Shown: piece after piece, positions 44,063 through 52,842 of the stretch
Layout of the letters: each line of letters begins with the position of its first letter
Numbering within the stretch: the first letter of the stretch is position 1
NCBI GenBank assembly: GCA_028284445.1
Contig: JANQRS010000035.1
Location: forward strand, 1 to 64,000
Direction: 5' to 3'
From: Calditrichia bacterium
GTDB taxonomy: Bacteria; Calditrichota; Calditrichia; RBG-13-44-9; J075
DNA: 64,000 bases
The notes under the pieces: model-generated
Seen by the model: the letters and a program-made list of their open reading frames with translations, nothing else
Database searches by the model: none
Told to the model about the DNA's origin: nothing
Position numbers and translations under genes: made by a program

Positions 44063-44352
44063 AGGCCTCGAAATATAATTATTTCAAGCACTTAAAATCA
44101 AGATTTATTTGGCAACCCTACCTCATCCAGGTGAGATTTAGACCAGTGCAAACCAGCAGATATGACCATTTTTTCGCCGGGTGCCATTCTGCATTTTCGA
44201 CAATTCGATTCGTTTGCATAGGTAAATGATTCCATTTATATTGGGCTCCTGAGTATAGACGCGGTATTGTAACAAAATTCACTTTATTGATTTTTGTAAC
44301 AGATCATAAAAACTGAAAACAAATAATTAACTTTTCACGAAATCTAAAAATT
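44063..44352. other. Divergent intergenic region between cutA and larB
   Basis: 290 nt without a gene that must hold promoters for both directions. The larB side is AT-rich and contains the direct repeat TTGTAACA twice (near 44268 and 44298), which could be an operator. No consensus sigma-70 promoter, riboswitch or terminator was recognised. Confidence 0.4.
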
Positions 44353-45141
44353 ATGCAAAAGGAAAAACTACAGACTTTGCTGCGCGATTTCAAGCTGAGT
44401 GAGGCGCAAATTAGTGAGATTTTGGCGCTTACCGGCACACCGGCCATTGCCAATCTTGGCTTCGCAAATATCGACTTGACTCGCAGCGATCGTCAGGGAT
44501 TTCCAGAAGTAATTTTCAGTCCCGGCAAAACGCCTGATCAAATTATATCCATTGCAAAAACAATTCGTGACGACGGACAACCGCTGCTGGCAACGCGCGT
44601 TTCCCCACTGCAGCACAAAAAGATCGTCGCTGAAATGCCGGAGCTCGAATATGATGAAGCTGCCGCCTGCCTCTACGCCGGTATGCCTGCGCCAGCCCCC
44701 CTCTTCGATAAACAAATCTGCATTATCAGTGGCGGAACCGGGGATTTGCCGGTCCTCGCCGAGGCAAGACGCACCTTGCTGCTTTTTGGGATGGCGCCGC
44801 TGGCTATCTCCGATATTGGTGTTGCCGGCATCCATCGCCTGGATGCATATTGGCCGCAAATTAGGGAAGCGGCCGTTATCATCGTGATTGCCGGAATGGA
44901 GGGAGCATTGCCTTCAGTTGTTGCCGGCCTTACAGACAAACCGGTCATAGCAGTGCCAACTTCGGTCGGATATGGTAGTAACCTGGAAGGAATCACTACC
45001 TTGCTGGCCATGTTGTCAAGTTGTGCGAACGGGATTAGCGTGGTGAATATTGACAACGGCTTCGGCGCCGCTTTCAGCGCGGCGCGCATTCTTCATCAAT
45101 TGAAACGGTTTCATAATCAGCGCGGGATGAAAAAGCCATGA
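44353..45141 (+). CDS. larB: Nickel-pincer cofactor synthesis carboxylase LarB
   Basis: 262 residues, slightly longer than typical LarB (about 245). LarB carboxylates and hydrolyses nicotinic acid adenine dinucleotide to start synthesis of the nickel-pincer nucleotide used by lactate racemase and related enzymes. It has the PurE (AIR carboxylase)-like C-terminal domain: VISGGTGDLPVLAEA, DIGVAGIHRL, VIAVPTSVGYGSNLEG, VVNIDNGFGAAF. The N-terminal GFPEVIFSPGKTPDQI is family-specific. larC, larE and larA are not in the window. Its stop overlaps the ATG of the following metal exporter, so the two are coupled. Confidence 0.93.
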   Translation: MQKEKLQTLLRDFKLSEAQISEILALTGTPAIANLGFANIDLTRSDRQGFPEVIFSPGKTPDQIISIAKTIRDDGQPLLATRVSPLQHKKIVAEMPELEYDEAAACLYAGMPAPAPLFDKQICIISGGTGDLPVLAEARRTLLLFGMAPLAISDIGVAGIHRLDAYWPQIREAAVIIVIAGMEGALPSVVAGLTDKPVIAVPTSVGYGSNLEGITTLLAMLSSCANGISVVNIDNGFGAAFSAARILHQLKRFHNQRGMKKP

Positions 45142-45980
45142 TGGACATACTGGGACATGCCCTGTGGGAATCGCTCGTAATTTCCTTTTTCGTTTTCGTC
45201 GCCCTATTGACTATGGATTTGCTTTACGCGCGAAGTCAGGGCAAATTTGCCACGCTCATTCAACGTAAACCATCGACCCAATACCTGCTGAGTGCCTTAC
45301 TGGGCGCAGTGCCTGGCTGCGAAGGCGCCTATTTTGCCGTATCTCTTCACACGCACGGTATTATCTCATTCGGTGCACTGCTGGCAGCCTTTGTCGCCAC
45401 TACCGGTGACGAAGCATGGGTGATGCTCTCAAGATTCCCCAAGGATGCGCTCTGGTTATCGCTCATTCTCATCGGCCTCGGTTTTGCCGTCGGTTATATC
45501 TACGACCTCATTCAAAAACAGCGTAATAATCAGCATGAACATCACTGCGAAACGGAGATCTTTCATCCTACAGTCCGCTTTTCTCTCGACCACTACCTGA
45601 AAGTGCACATTTGGTCGCATCTCATTAAGAAACACATGATCAAAATTTTCCTGTGGACCTTTGCTGCTATATTTCTGATTGAATTTGCGATTCATGAATA
45701 CGATCTAAACGCAATCATTAGTGGTAAACTAATCTGGGTATTGCTTGCTGCCGCACTAATCGGCATGATTCCGCAGAGCGGGCCGAATTTGATTTTTGTT
45801 ACTATGTATTATGAAGGTACCATTCCCTTTTCCATTCTCTTTACCAACATGGTCATCAACAGCGGCCATGCGCTCTTGCCATTGTTATCCATTTCCTTGC
45901 GCGATTCCATATTGATCAAGCTGATTGGTTTTGGCTGCGGCTTGGGCCTGGGAATAATTTTCTTTTTGCTTGGTTTCTAG
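45138..45980 (+). CDS. Putative multi-TM heavy-metal (manganese-type) exporter
   Basis: 280 residues with about eight hydrophobic segments. The region SALLGAVPGCEGAYFAVSLH and the later LIGMIPQSGPNLIFVTM are paired inverted repeats typical of the putative 10-TM heavy-metal exporter / putative manganese transporter family (PF11449-type). A cytoplasmic loop near residue 130-140 is rich in His and Cys (NNQHEHHCETEIFH) and could bind metal. The start overlaps the stop of larB (ATGA), which suggests a metal-related link with LarB. The transported ion is not known. Confidence 0.75.
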   Translation: MMDILGHALWESLVISFFVFVALLTMDLLYARSQGKFATLIQRKPSTQYLLSALLGAVPGCEGAYFAVSLHTHGIISFGALLAAFVATTGDEAWVMLSRFPKDALWLSLILIGLGFAVGYIYDLIQKQRNNQHEHHCETEIFHPTVRFSLDHYLKVHIWSHLIKKHMIKIFLWTFAAIFLIEFAIHEYDLNAIISGKLIWVLLAAALIGMIPQSGPNLIFVTMYYEGTIPFSILFTNMVINSGHALLPLLSISLRDSILIKLIGFGCGLGLGIIFFLLGF

Positions 45981-46103
45981 CCGAGGGATGATCGTATATT
46001 TGAGTTTTGTGAAGAAATAACCGCCCGGCAGCTTCTTGATTTATGACAAGAAATTGGGTTTAACGGAAAGCCCTGATGCGCCGGTCTTCCGGAGGAGCTA
46101 TTT

Positions 46104-47297
46104 TTGGATTTACCGAATCTGCTTGTAAGCGATGGCCGCGGGAATTTTATCGAAATTCCCGACCTACGAATGTCAGGAATGGGATTCATTCGCCCCCTGG
46201 CACCTGACTCAGACAATCTCATCCCGATGCCCGATCGCACCCAATTGGTTGACCTGCTTGGTCGCAATGCCATCGGCTACGATCAATCCCTCAACAACTT
46301 TGTCCCTTTTCGTGAATATGGCGGCAAGCGGGTTTACCCGGTCGCATGCGTGCTGAACAGCAGCCACTTGCAATTGATGCGCACAGCCTTCTCGACCAAT
46401 CTTGATGCACCGCGCCTTGCAGAATATAACTATACCGCTGTCGGTGTGCTCAACGGCCAGCATTATGTTGCCGCACTTCCTATTCGTGACAATACTGCCG
46501 GCAATCTAGCTTCGACACTCTTTGACCGCGCAGAAAAAAATGCCGGTGAACTCAGCAAAGCATTCCCGGACAACCAGATTGTCAACTACTGGGCTAAAAA
46601 CTGGAAACCGGAATTTCGCTCCACATCAGCATTGAACTTTGTCCTCAAGCGCGGGCGGATCGTACTACCGCTGAACGTCCTGAAAAGCAACTCCGGCGGA
46701 GATGATACCCGCAAGCCGGTTCAGCCAAGCGCGGCAGAACTCGTTGAAATCGCCATCGCTCATCTGGAACATGCGGAATCCCCCGAAGTCTGTTTTGCGG
46801 TCGACGTGCGCAATGAAACCACGATAGCAGACATTGTAGCCCAGGTTCGCCGAGGCACGAAAAGCGGAAATATCGAAATTTCCGCCTTTGGTAATAACCC
46901 TTCTGCGATACGTTCTGTCTGCGATTTGGGCATCGATCGCATCGTTATCAGATTAAACTCCCTCCAGGAAGAATACTTCCAAAAGCTTCATCAGCCCAAC
47001 AACATGCTATTCAAAAACGTCATGGAATCCATTGAGACCGCCGGGCAGTCCCCTGCCGAATTGGTGCTTCATTACGACGTATTCCCGGGCCTCACAGATC
47101 ATCCTGAAGAGATTCATGCCTTGTCACACGCGCTGCGAACACAGCAAATTGCCGCTCTGCGCCCGGTCAACTTGAATATTGATCCCGATTGGTATGTAGA
47201 CGAGCTGCGCTTATTCAATCTCTCGCGTGAACAAATCGGCATGACCGCCTGGCTTGACGAAATTCGTAGCAGGTTCCAGAATTTTAGCATTATTTAA
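46104..47297 (+). CDS. Radical-SAM-like protein lacking the iron-sulfur cluster cysteines
   Basis: 397 residues. The TTG start has GGAGGAG seven bases upstream. The layout matches a radical-SAM family seen in many bacteria: N-terminal LPNLLVSDGRGN, then YNYTAVGVLNGQHYVAALPI (about 109-126), then the cluster-binding region, then PSAAELVEIAIAHLE (208-222), IRLNSLQEEYFQKLHQPNN (282-300) and YDVFPGLTDHPEEI (324-337). At the place of CxxxCxxC the sequence reads RGRIVLPLNVLKSNSG (183-198) with no cysteine. The whole protein has only three Cys (82, 230, 273), not clustered. The GEP motif is also gone (AVDVRNETT). It should not bind a 4Fe-4S cluster, so the enzymatic function is probably lost or changed. 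Assignment rests on remembered family pattern. Confidence 0.7.
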   Translation: MDLPNLLVSDGRGNFIEIPDLRMSGMGFIRPLAPDSDNLIPMPDRTQLVDLLGRNAIGYDQSLNNFVPFREYGGKRVYPVACVLNSSHLQLMRTAFSTNLDAPRLAEYNYTAVGVLNGQHYVAALPIRDNTAGNLASTLFDRAEKNAGELSKAFPDNQIVNYWAKNWKPEFRSTSALNFVLKRGRIVLPLNVLKSNSGGDDTRKPVQPSAAELVEIAIAHLEHAESPEVCFAVDVRNETTIADIVAQVRRGTKSGNIEISAFGNNPSAIRSVCDLGIDRIVIRLNSLQEEYFQKLHQPNNMLFKNVMESIETAGQSPAELVLHYDVFPGLTDHPEEIHALSHALRTQQIAALRPVNLNIDPDWYVDELRLFNLSREQIGMTAWLDEIRSRFQNFSII

Positions 47298-47446
47298 GAC
47301 CTCAATCCGGCCATTCTGTTTCTGAATTTTGGCAAGCGGATTACCGCAGTATCCCGAATTCCTTTCTAATGTAAGAAGGCCCGCTGACCGAAAATGCCAT
47401 TGTTAAGGATGATGAGTCAGGCAGGGAAAAGGATCAGGGCTTTCTT

Positions 47447-48982
47447 ATGTTACCATTCTTTAAATCAAAGAAACAGAATCGCGAACTGGAACTCTGGCAT
47501 GAAATAGGACAATTTGCAACGGATGGAACCGGAAGCGTCAAAGCCTATGAGAACATCTTGACCACGCTGCAATCCGTTCAGGACTCCCGGGCATATCACA
47601 TATATTTGATGGATGCCGCCGAGACCACCCTTAATCTGGAAAACACATATCTGAGCGATGATTCTGAAAGCCCAAAAACCGGGATCGACTTAAGCGCCCC
47701 GCTGCTGGCGCTCAAGCCGGAAGCGCGTTTTCAAGACCTTGCTGTCATTACCGTAGAAGGTTCATCCTTTGTGAATATTCCCCTTTTTAGGGGCGAGAAC
47801 ATTTACCTCGGCACCATACTCTGCGGTCCCGTAAATCAGCAGCGGCTCTTCAATCCTGAGCTCTTGCAGGAATTTTCCCTTGCCGCCGGTAATGCCATCC
47901 ATATAATTCAGCAAAATGAAGTGCTCCGTGAAAAAGTTGCGGTGCTTGAATCTCGAAATTCAGCGCGTCAACAACTGCGCGGTTCCACGCTTGAAATCGA
48001 TAATTTCATCAATTTACTCCTTGAACTTGCGCTTTCAGCCACCAGGCATAGCAGCGGTTTCGTCGCCATATGCGACCGGGAAACCGGCAACCTGCAAATC
48101 AAGGTTGCTCAAAACATCAAGTCTGACTTTGAAGATCAGCTGAATCTGTCCCTGGAAAACGGCCTTTTCTCCTGGAGCCCGGAAAAGGGCGAAATTCTCA
48201 TGCTGCGGGATCATGCCTTTATCGATCGGCACAATGTGAAGTCCATTTTTGCCATGCCTATCATTGAGAGCCAGGAGTTGATCGGCATATTCACCTTGCT
48301 GAATTTTGATGAGTCTGTCGGTCAATCGGAATTTGGCATGCGCATGATGAATACATTCTGCGATCAAATCAAGCTGGCCTTGCAAAATTCAAATCTCTTT
48401 GGCCAGTTTACTGAACGCTACCTCGGAACCCTGAAGACAATCAGCGAAGCATACGATATGCTAAAGCCGGAAACGGTCGGACACTCACAGCTGGTGGCCA
48501 ATATCGCCAAGGCTACAGCAGAACGTATGTCCCTGCCGGCAGAGAAGGTCAAAAGCATCTATACAGCGGGCTTGTTACATGATGTCGGTATGTGCGGCAT
48601 CGTAGAAACCAGCAGCGGCATGGTTGCGGATTTTAATCACCCGATCATCGGCGCCAGCATGATCGAAATGTTGCCGATTTCAGAAGATGTTGTTGAAGGC
48701 ATTCGCACCCATCACGAATCGCTCGACGGGTGGGGATTTCCAAACGGGCTAAAAGGCGAGCAAATACCACTAACCGGACGCATTCTGGCAGTTGCCGAAT
48801 ATTACGCAGAAGCTATCATACGGAAAAATGACAGCTCCACGCCGGTAGAAGATATTATCCGCAAGATTGAATCACATCGGAATGTTGTTTACGATGGCGA
48901 GGTCATTGATGCCCTGGTATCTGTTTTACGATCCGACGAAGGCATTGCGATTCCGGAAGCGCTTAATTCAGAACTTCTTTGA
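47447..48982 (+). CDS. GAF and HD-GYP-like domain protein
   Basis: 511 residues, soluble. A GAF-like sensor lies at about 180-315 and a possible one at 20-155. The HD-GYP domain (about 325-500) shows HSQLVANIAKATAERM, LLHDV (His378, Asp379), NHP, HHESLDGWGFPNGLKGEQIP and ILAVAEYY. HD-GYP enzymes hydrolyse cyclic di-GMP. Here HDxGK reads HDVGM, GYP reads GFP, and the metal-binding VAD reads VAE (Glu451), so activity is uncertain. The region between LLHDV and NHP is also shortened. It is convergent with the hybrid kinase at 48963, and the two coding regions overlap by 20 nt at their ends. Confidence 0.85.
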   Translation: MLPFFKSKKQNRELELWHEIGQFATDGTGSVKAYENILTTLQSVQDSRAYHIYLMDAAETTLNLENTYLSDDSESPKTGIDLSAPLLALKPEARFQDLAVITVEGSSFVNIPLFRGENIYLGTILCGPVNQQRLFNPELLQEFSLAAGNAIHIIQQNEVLREKVAVLESRNSARQQLRGSTLEIDNFINLLLELALSATRHSSGFVAICDRETGNLQIKVAQNIKSDFEDQLNLSLENGLFSWSPEKGEILMLRDHAFIDRHNVKSIFAMPIIESQELIGIFTLLNFDESVGQSEFGMRMMNTFCDQIKLALQNSNLFGQFTERYLGTLKTISEAYDMLKPETVGHSQLVANIAKATAERMSLPAEKVKSIYTAGLLHDVGMCGIVETSSGMVADFNHPIIGASMIEMLPISEDVVEGIRTHHESLDGWGFPNGLKGEQIPLTGRILAVAEYYAEAIIRKNDSSTPVEDIIRKIESHRNVVYDGEVIDALVSVLRSDEGIAIPEALNSELL

Positions 48983-51900
48983 CAATTCTCCCGATATCAA
49001 CGATACTGAAGGGCTTGATCATTCGCCCGGCAAAGCCGAAGCGTTGATACTCTCCCATAACCGGATCGTGAGAATTGCCGCTAACAACAATACCCTTCGC
49101 CTGCGGGTCAATCTCTAGCAAATCGGTCATGGTTTCCTGTCCCCCCTTGCTGCCGGGTATCAACAGATCCAAAATCACCAGATCGAAGGGCACTCCTTCA
49201 TCGAGACCTTTCCGATACAACTCCAGGGCTTCCTGACCATCCCGCGCGACGCCAGGCTGATAGCCCAATGTTGAGAGCATACGGCTAATCACCTGCCGGA
49301 CCGGTTCTTCGTCATCCATCACCAGAATACGCCCATTGCCTTTTTCCAGGGTATTCGGCTTATTGCCGGCGACCGGCGTGGCTTTCGGGGTGCCCGGTAA
49401 GTATATCGTAAAAAGCGTACCTTCATCGGGCTTGGAAATAACCGAAATAAACCCACGGTGTTTATCGATAATAGAGCGCGATGTCGCCAAACCAATACCG
49501 CTTCCCCGCTTCTTGGTAGTATAGTTCATTTCAAAAATACGCGGCAGTTCGCTCTCTTCAATCCCCTGTCCATTATCACGGATACCAATCGTGACATATT
49601 TTCCAGGTGGAATGCTTTCACCGCCGGTCTTAAAGATCTCCGAGATCTCCAAGTTCCGGCATTCAACGATGATGTTGCCGCCTCTAGGCATGGCCTGGTC
49701 AGCATTGATCAACAAATTTGTGATCACTCTGCTCAACTGACTAATGTCTCCACTGATAGGCCAGAGATCTTCATCTATCTTGTATTGAAGGCTTACCGGA
49801 CGTCCCCTCAGGACAAACCCGGCCGTTTCGCGCACAAGATCTCCGATGGATGCCGCCCTCATTACCGGCGCGCCTTCCCGCGAGAAATCGCGAAGCTGAT
49901 CTACCAGCTTTTTGGCAACAAGGGCAGCGGCATTGGTATCAATCAGGCGCTTGTGTAACCTGTCAGGCTGGTCAATAAATTCAATAGCAAGGGAGATATT
50001 GCCAAGAATGGCAGTCAAATAATTATTGAAGTCATGGGCAATACCAGCTGCCAGAAGACCAATCGATTCTAATCTCTCATTTTTCTGTAGAGCCTGCTCC
50101 ATATACAAGCGCTGGCTGATGTCATGTAATGCAATCACTGCACCGGCAATTTGACCGGTTTCGCTGCGAATGGGTGTTGCACGTAAACTGATTGTTAGGG
50201 TGTCACCGCCTTCGGATTGTCTTAGATACACCTGTTCGTATGCCACTAACTCGCCATTGCCCAAGACGTCGGAAAGCAGGTAGATCCGGCGACGACATTC
50301 TTCATCCTGGTAGAAGGTCAGTACATCATCGAAGTGGCTGCCGGAAGCCGTATGGCTGGCTATGCCGCTCAGGTTTTCAGCTGCGGCGTTAAACAGTAGC
50401 ACCTCTCCGCTCAGATTGGTTGTAACGACACCATCCGCAATGCTGCTCAGAGTGGCATTCAGCCAGCGCCTTTCTGTCGCCAAATCATCCAGGGTTTGCC
50501 GGCGCTGAAGCGCATGGGCGATATGTTGGGCAACATAAGCCAGCAGTTCCTTATCCTTCGCCTTGAACTGCGGCATTGTGCTGTAATTCTGGAGAACCAG
50601 CGCGCCGATTGCGCGTCCTTCAAATTTTAGCGGGGCAGCCAACGCTTCCCGAGGGTATTCGGTTCCCGCATCGCCGACAGCAGCGAATGCCATTTTCTCA
50701 ACCCTGTCTCCACTAAAAAGCAGTGTTTCGCGGGAGCCCAGGGCCTGTCGGGTAACATCCGCTGCAAAGTCACGACGGTTGTCGACACCACTGCTCTCTC
50801 CGGCACTATAGACGATGTCGATCTGCTCTCCTGCCCCACTGCTCAGGGCGATATAGAAATTACCGGCATACATCAATTTGCCGACAATTTGATGTATCGC
50901 AGCATAAAACTCTTCCATATCGAAACTGAAGCTGGCCTTCTCGGCAATGCGATGCAGGGCAGCATTCATCTCATCACTTTCCTTACGCTCGGTAATGTCA
51001 CGAACAATGCCCTGCACGACCTCCATTCCGTTATGATGAAAAACGCTTGCAGATACTTCTGCATTAAAGTAGCCGCCTTCAGCTTTGCGAAATTCGACTT
51101 CGAAGTTTACGAAACCATTTTTTTCCAGTTCACGGCGGGCTTTGGAATTGGCAATGTATGCATTTTCCGGCTGCAGCTCCCGGATGGTCTTGCTTAAAAT
51201 TTCATCCCTCGTGAAGCCGGTAAGATTCAGAAATTTCTGGTTCACATCGATGATATAGCCGGACAGCGTATGTATGATGATGCCATCATTCGAAAAAAGG
51301 AACAGATTCCCGAAACGCTCCTCGCTTTCACGAATGGTCTCTTCAGCCATTTTTCGTTCAGAAATATCGCGAGCCACACCAAGCACAGCATTATGAGATT
51401 CCAGCTCTACGCGATGTAGGTTGACTTCAACCGGAATTACTGTATCTCTACCATAGAGGGTTGTTTCCAATAACAAACTTTCCTCGATATTCTCTTCCTC
51501 GGCGAGTTCATGCAATGCTCTCAACATGTCGGCATGGAATATTGCATCCGGCGCAAGGGCCGCCAGTTCATCGCGGGAATAGCGAAGGCGGTGGACGGTT
51601 ATATCATTTACCTCCAAAAGTCGACTCGGCTCCAAGGCAAATACAAAAACAAAGTCCCGGCCGCTATTAAACAAGGTGCGATAACGCTCTTCGCTCCAAC
51701 GCAGTGCTTCTTCAACCTTCTGGCGATTGTCAACTTCTTCAGTCAGGTTCTCAATAGCAATGTTCTTTTCGAGCAGCGCTTGACGAGTTTTGCCAACCGC
51801 GGGCCTAAAAATGAGAAGTCCAACACAGACCAGAATAAATAGCACGAACATCACTAACCATCCGAGGATGCTTTGAAGCGACGCGACCTCGCGTTCCAGG

Positions 51901-52454
51901 CGAGCATTATAGAGCATAATGATGTCGTCAAGTGTATTCAAATAACCGGCTTGGCCAATAAGGAGCATTTGCAGCGTCGGTGAATACCGCATATCTGCCT
52001 GCCCAACCAGGCGCAGGCTGTCGTTGTTGGAGAGAAATGCTTGAAGGCCGATTTGGATTTTGTCATAAAAGGGTCGAATTTCGAGTAATAGTTTTCGAAT
52101 GTCTTCCTGGCTTTCCGGTGTCAAGCCAAGCCGTTCGTCGCCAGCAACAATCATATGGTGAGAACCTACAAATAGCTCGTTGATATTGGACAAATTCTGT
52201 ATGGAAAATGCCCGCTCGGAGTCGCTTTCTGCAACAAGCACATCTTCTACCGTTTTCATAATGCGTTCGCAAAAAATGCGTTGCCGGTTGGCAACCTGGT
52301 TGCGGTCGGAGGTGATACGTTGTTTTTCGAGGGAGTATTGGGTAAAGAAATATCCGGCAACAGTCATCAACATAATGACAAACAATGCCAGGACATAATT
52401 GTGAGTCAATCTGAGATGCTCGAAGGCGCTTCGATTCGCGGTCTCATGCCCCAT
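48963..52454 (-). CDS. Membrane hybrid histidine kinase (PilJ-like sensor, PAS, GAF, receiver)
   Basis: About 1163 residues from the ATG at 52454, which has GGGAGAGG upstream; a start 18 codons earlier lacks such a site. TM1 (about 15-37), a PilJ-type extracytoplasmic sensor (RNQVANRQRIFCERIMK), TM2 (about 195-215), two PAS domains (about 247-495; GYIIDVNQKFLNLTGFTRDE), a GAF domain (about 505-645), a further PAS (about 660-780), HisKA (LLAAGIAHDFNNYLTAILGN), HATPase_c (RVITNLLINADQAMP, GSGIGLATS) and a C-terminal receiver (ILVMDDEEPVR, VILDLLIPG, RMIKPF). It should sense an external cue and phosphorylate its own receiver. The output partner is unknown. Confidence 0.92.
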   Translation of the reverse strand: MGHETANRSAFEHLRLTHNYVLALFVIMLMTVAGYFFTQYSLEKQRITSDRNQVANRQRIFCERIMKTVEDVLVAESDSERAFSIQNLSNINELFVGSHHMIVAGDERLGLTPESQEDIRKLLLEIRPFYDKIQIGLQAFLSNNDSLRLVGQADMRYSPTLQMLLIGQAGYLNTLDDIIMLYNARLEREVASLQSILGWLVMFVLFILVCVGLLIFRPAVGKTRQALLEKNIAIENLTEEVDNRQKVEEALRWSEERYRTLFNSGRDFVFVFALEPSRLLEVNDITVHRLRYSRDELAALAPDAIFHADMLRALHELAEEENIEESLLLETTLYGRDTVIPVEVNLHRVELESHNAVLGVARDISERKMAEETIRESEERFGNLFLFSNDGIIIHTLSGYIIDVNQKFLNLTGFTRDEILSKTIRELQPENAYIANSKARRELEKNGFVNFEVEFRKAEGGYFNAEVSASVFHHNGMEVVQGIVRDITERKESDEMNAALHRIAEKASFSFDMEEFYAAIHQIVGKLMYAGNFYIALSSGAGEQIDIVYSAGESSGVDNRRDFAADVTRQALGSRETLLFSGDRVEKMAFAAVGDAGTEYPREALAAPLKFEGRAIGALVLQNYSTMPQFKAKDKELLAYVAQHIAHALQRRQTLDDLATERRWLNATLSSIADGVVTTNLSGEVLLFNAAAENLSGIASHTASGSHFDDVLTFYQDEECRRRIYLLSDVLGNGELVAYEQVYLRQSEGGDTLTISLRATPIRSETGQIAGAVIALHDISQRLYMEQALQKNERLESIGLLAAGIAHDFNNYLTAILGNISLAIEFIDQPDRLHKRLIDTNAAALVAKKLVDQLRDFSREGAPVMRAASIGDLVRETAGFVLRGRPVSLQYKIDEDLWPISGDISQLSRVITNLLINADQAMPRGGNIIVECRNLEISEIFKTGGESIPPGKYVTIGIRDNGQGIEESELPRIFEMNYTTKKRGSGIGLATSRSIIDKHRGFISVISKPDEGTLFTIYLPGTPKATPVAGNKPNTLEKGNGRILVMDDEEPVRQVISRMLSTLGYQPGVARDGQEALELYRKGLDEGVPFDLVILDLLIPGSKGGQETMTDLLEIDPQAKGIVVSGNSHDPVMGEYQRFGFAGRMIKPFSIVDIGRIVKEVLN

Positions 52455-52710
52455 AAGTCCTCTCCCAAAGAGCGATAGATTGAGCCGTTGCCGCCATACA
52501 CGGTGCAACAGCCCAATCCAATCGTACTAATTCGAGCAGTCAACAGAATAGAGCTCCCCGGGCGTCGTATCTGCGCTACCCAATTTATGGCTTGCGATAA
52601 TAATTCAACCTACGCGACACAGACGCTGCCGCTAATTTTATTATCGTCGGGTTTTCCGCAAATATTAGTTTTTTCTGAATTTTCTGGAAAAAAAGTGAAG
52701 GAAAAGCAAA

Positions 52711-52753
52711 TAAAAATATCGATACCGGCACGCCGTCATGGCGGCCGGTATCG
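52711..52753 (-). terminator. Intrinsic terminator after ftsZ (dcw operon end)
   Basis: CGATACCGGC (52720-52729) pairs with GCCGGTATCG (52744-52753). A nested CGCC/GGCG stem (52731-52734 and 52740-52743) sits inside it with a GTCAT loop. On the minus strand the hairpin is followed by ATATTTTTATTT (52708-52719). It lies 89 nt past the ftsZ stop. The remainder of the 52455-52842 gene-free stretch holds the upstream region of the hybrid kinase gene and nothing else I can name. Confidence 0.85.
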
Positions 52754-52842
52754 ACGACCTATAGACAAACATCGGTTCTGTAATGATAGTATAGCATCTC
52801 TACTGCCGGCAACCGATCAAACCGGGAGAATTGGGCGGACAC

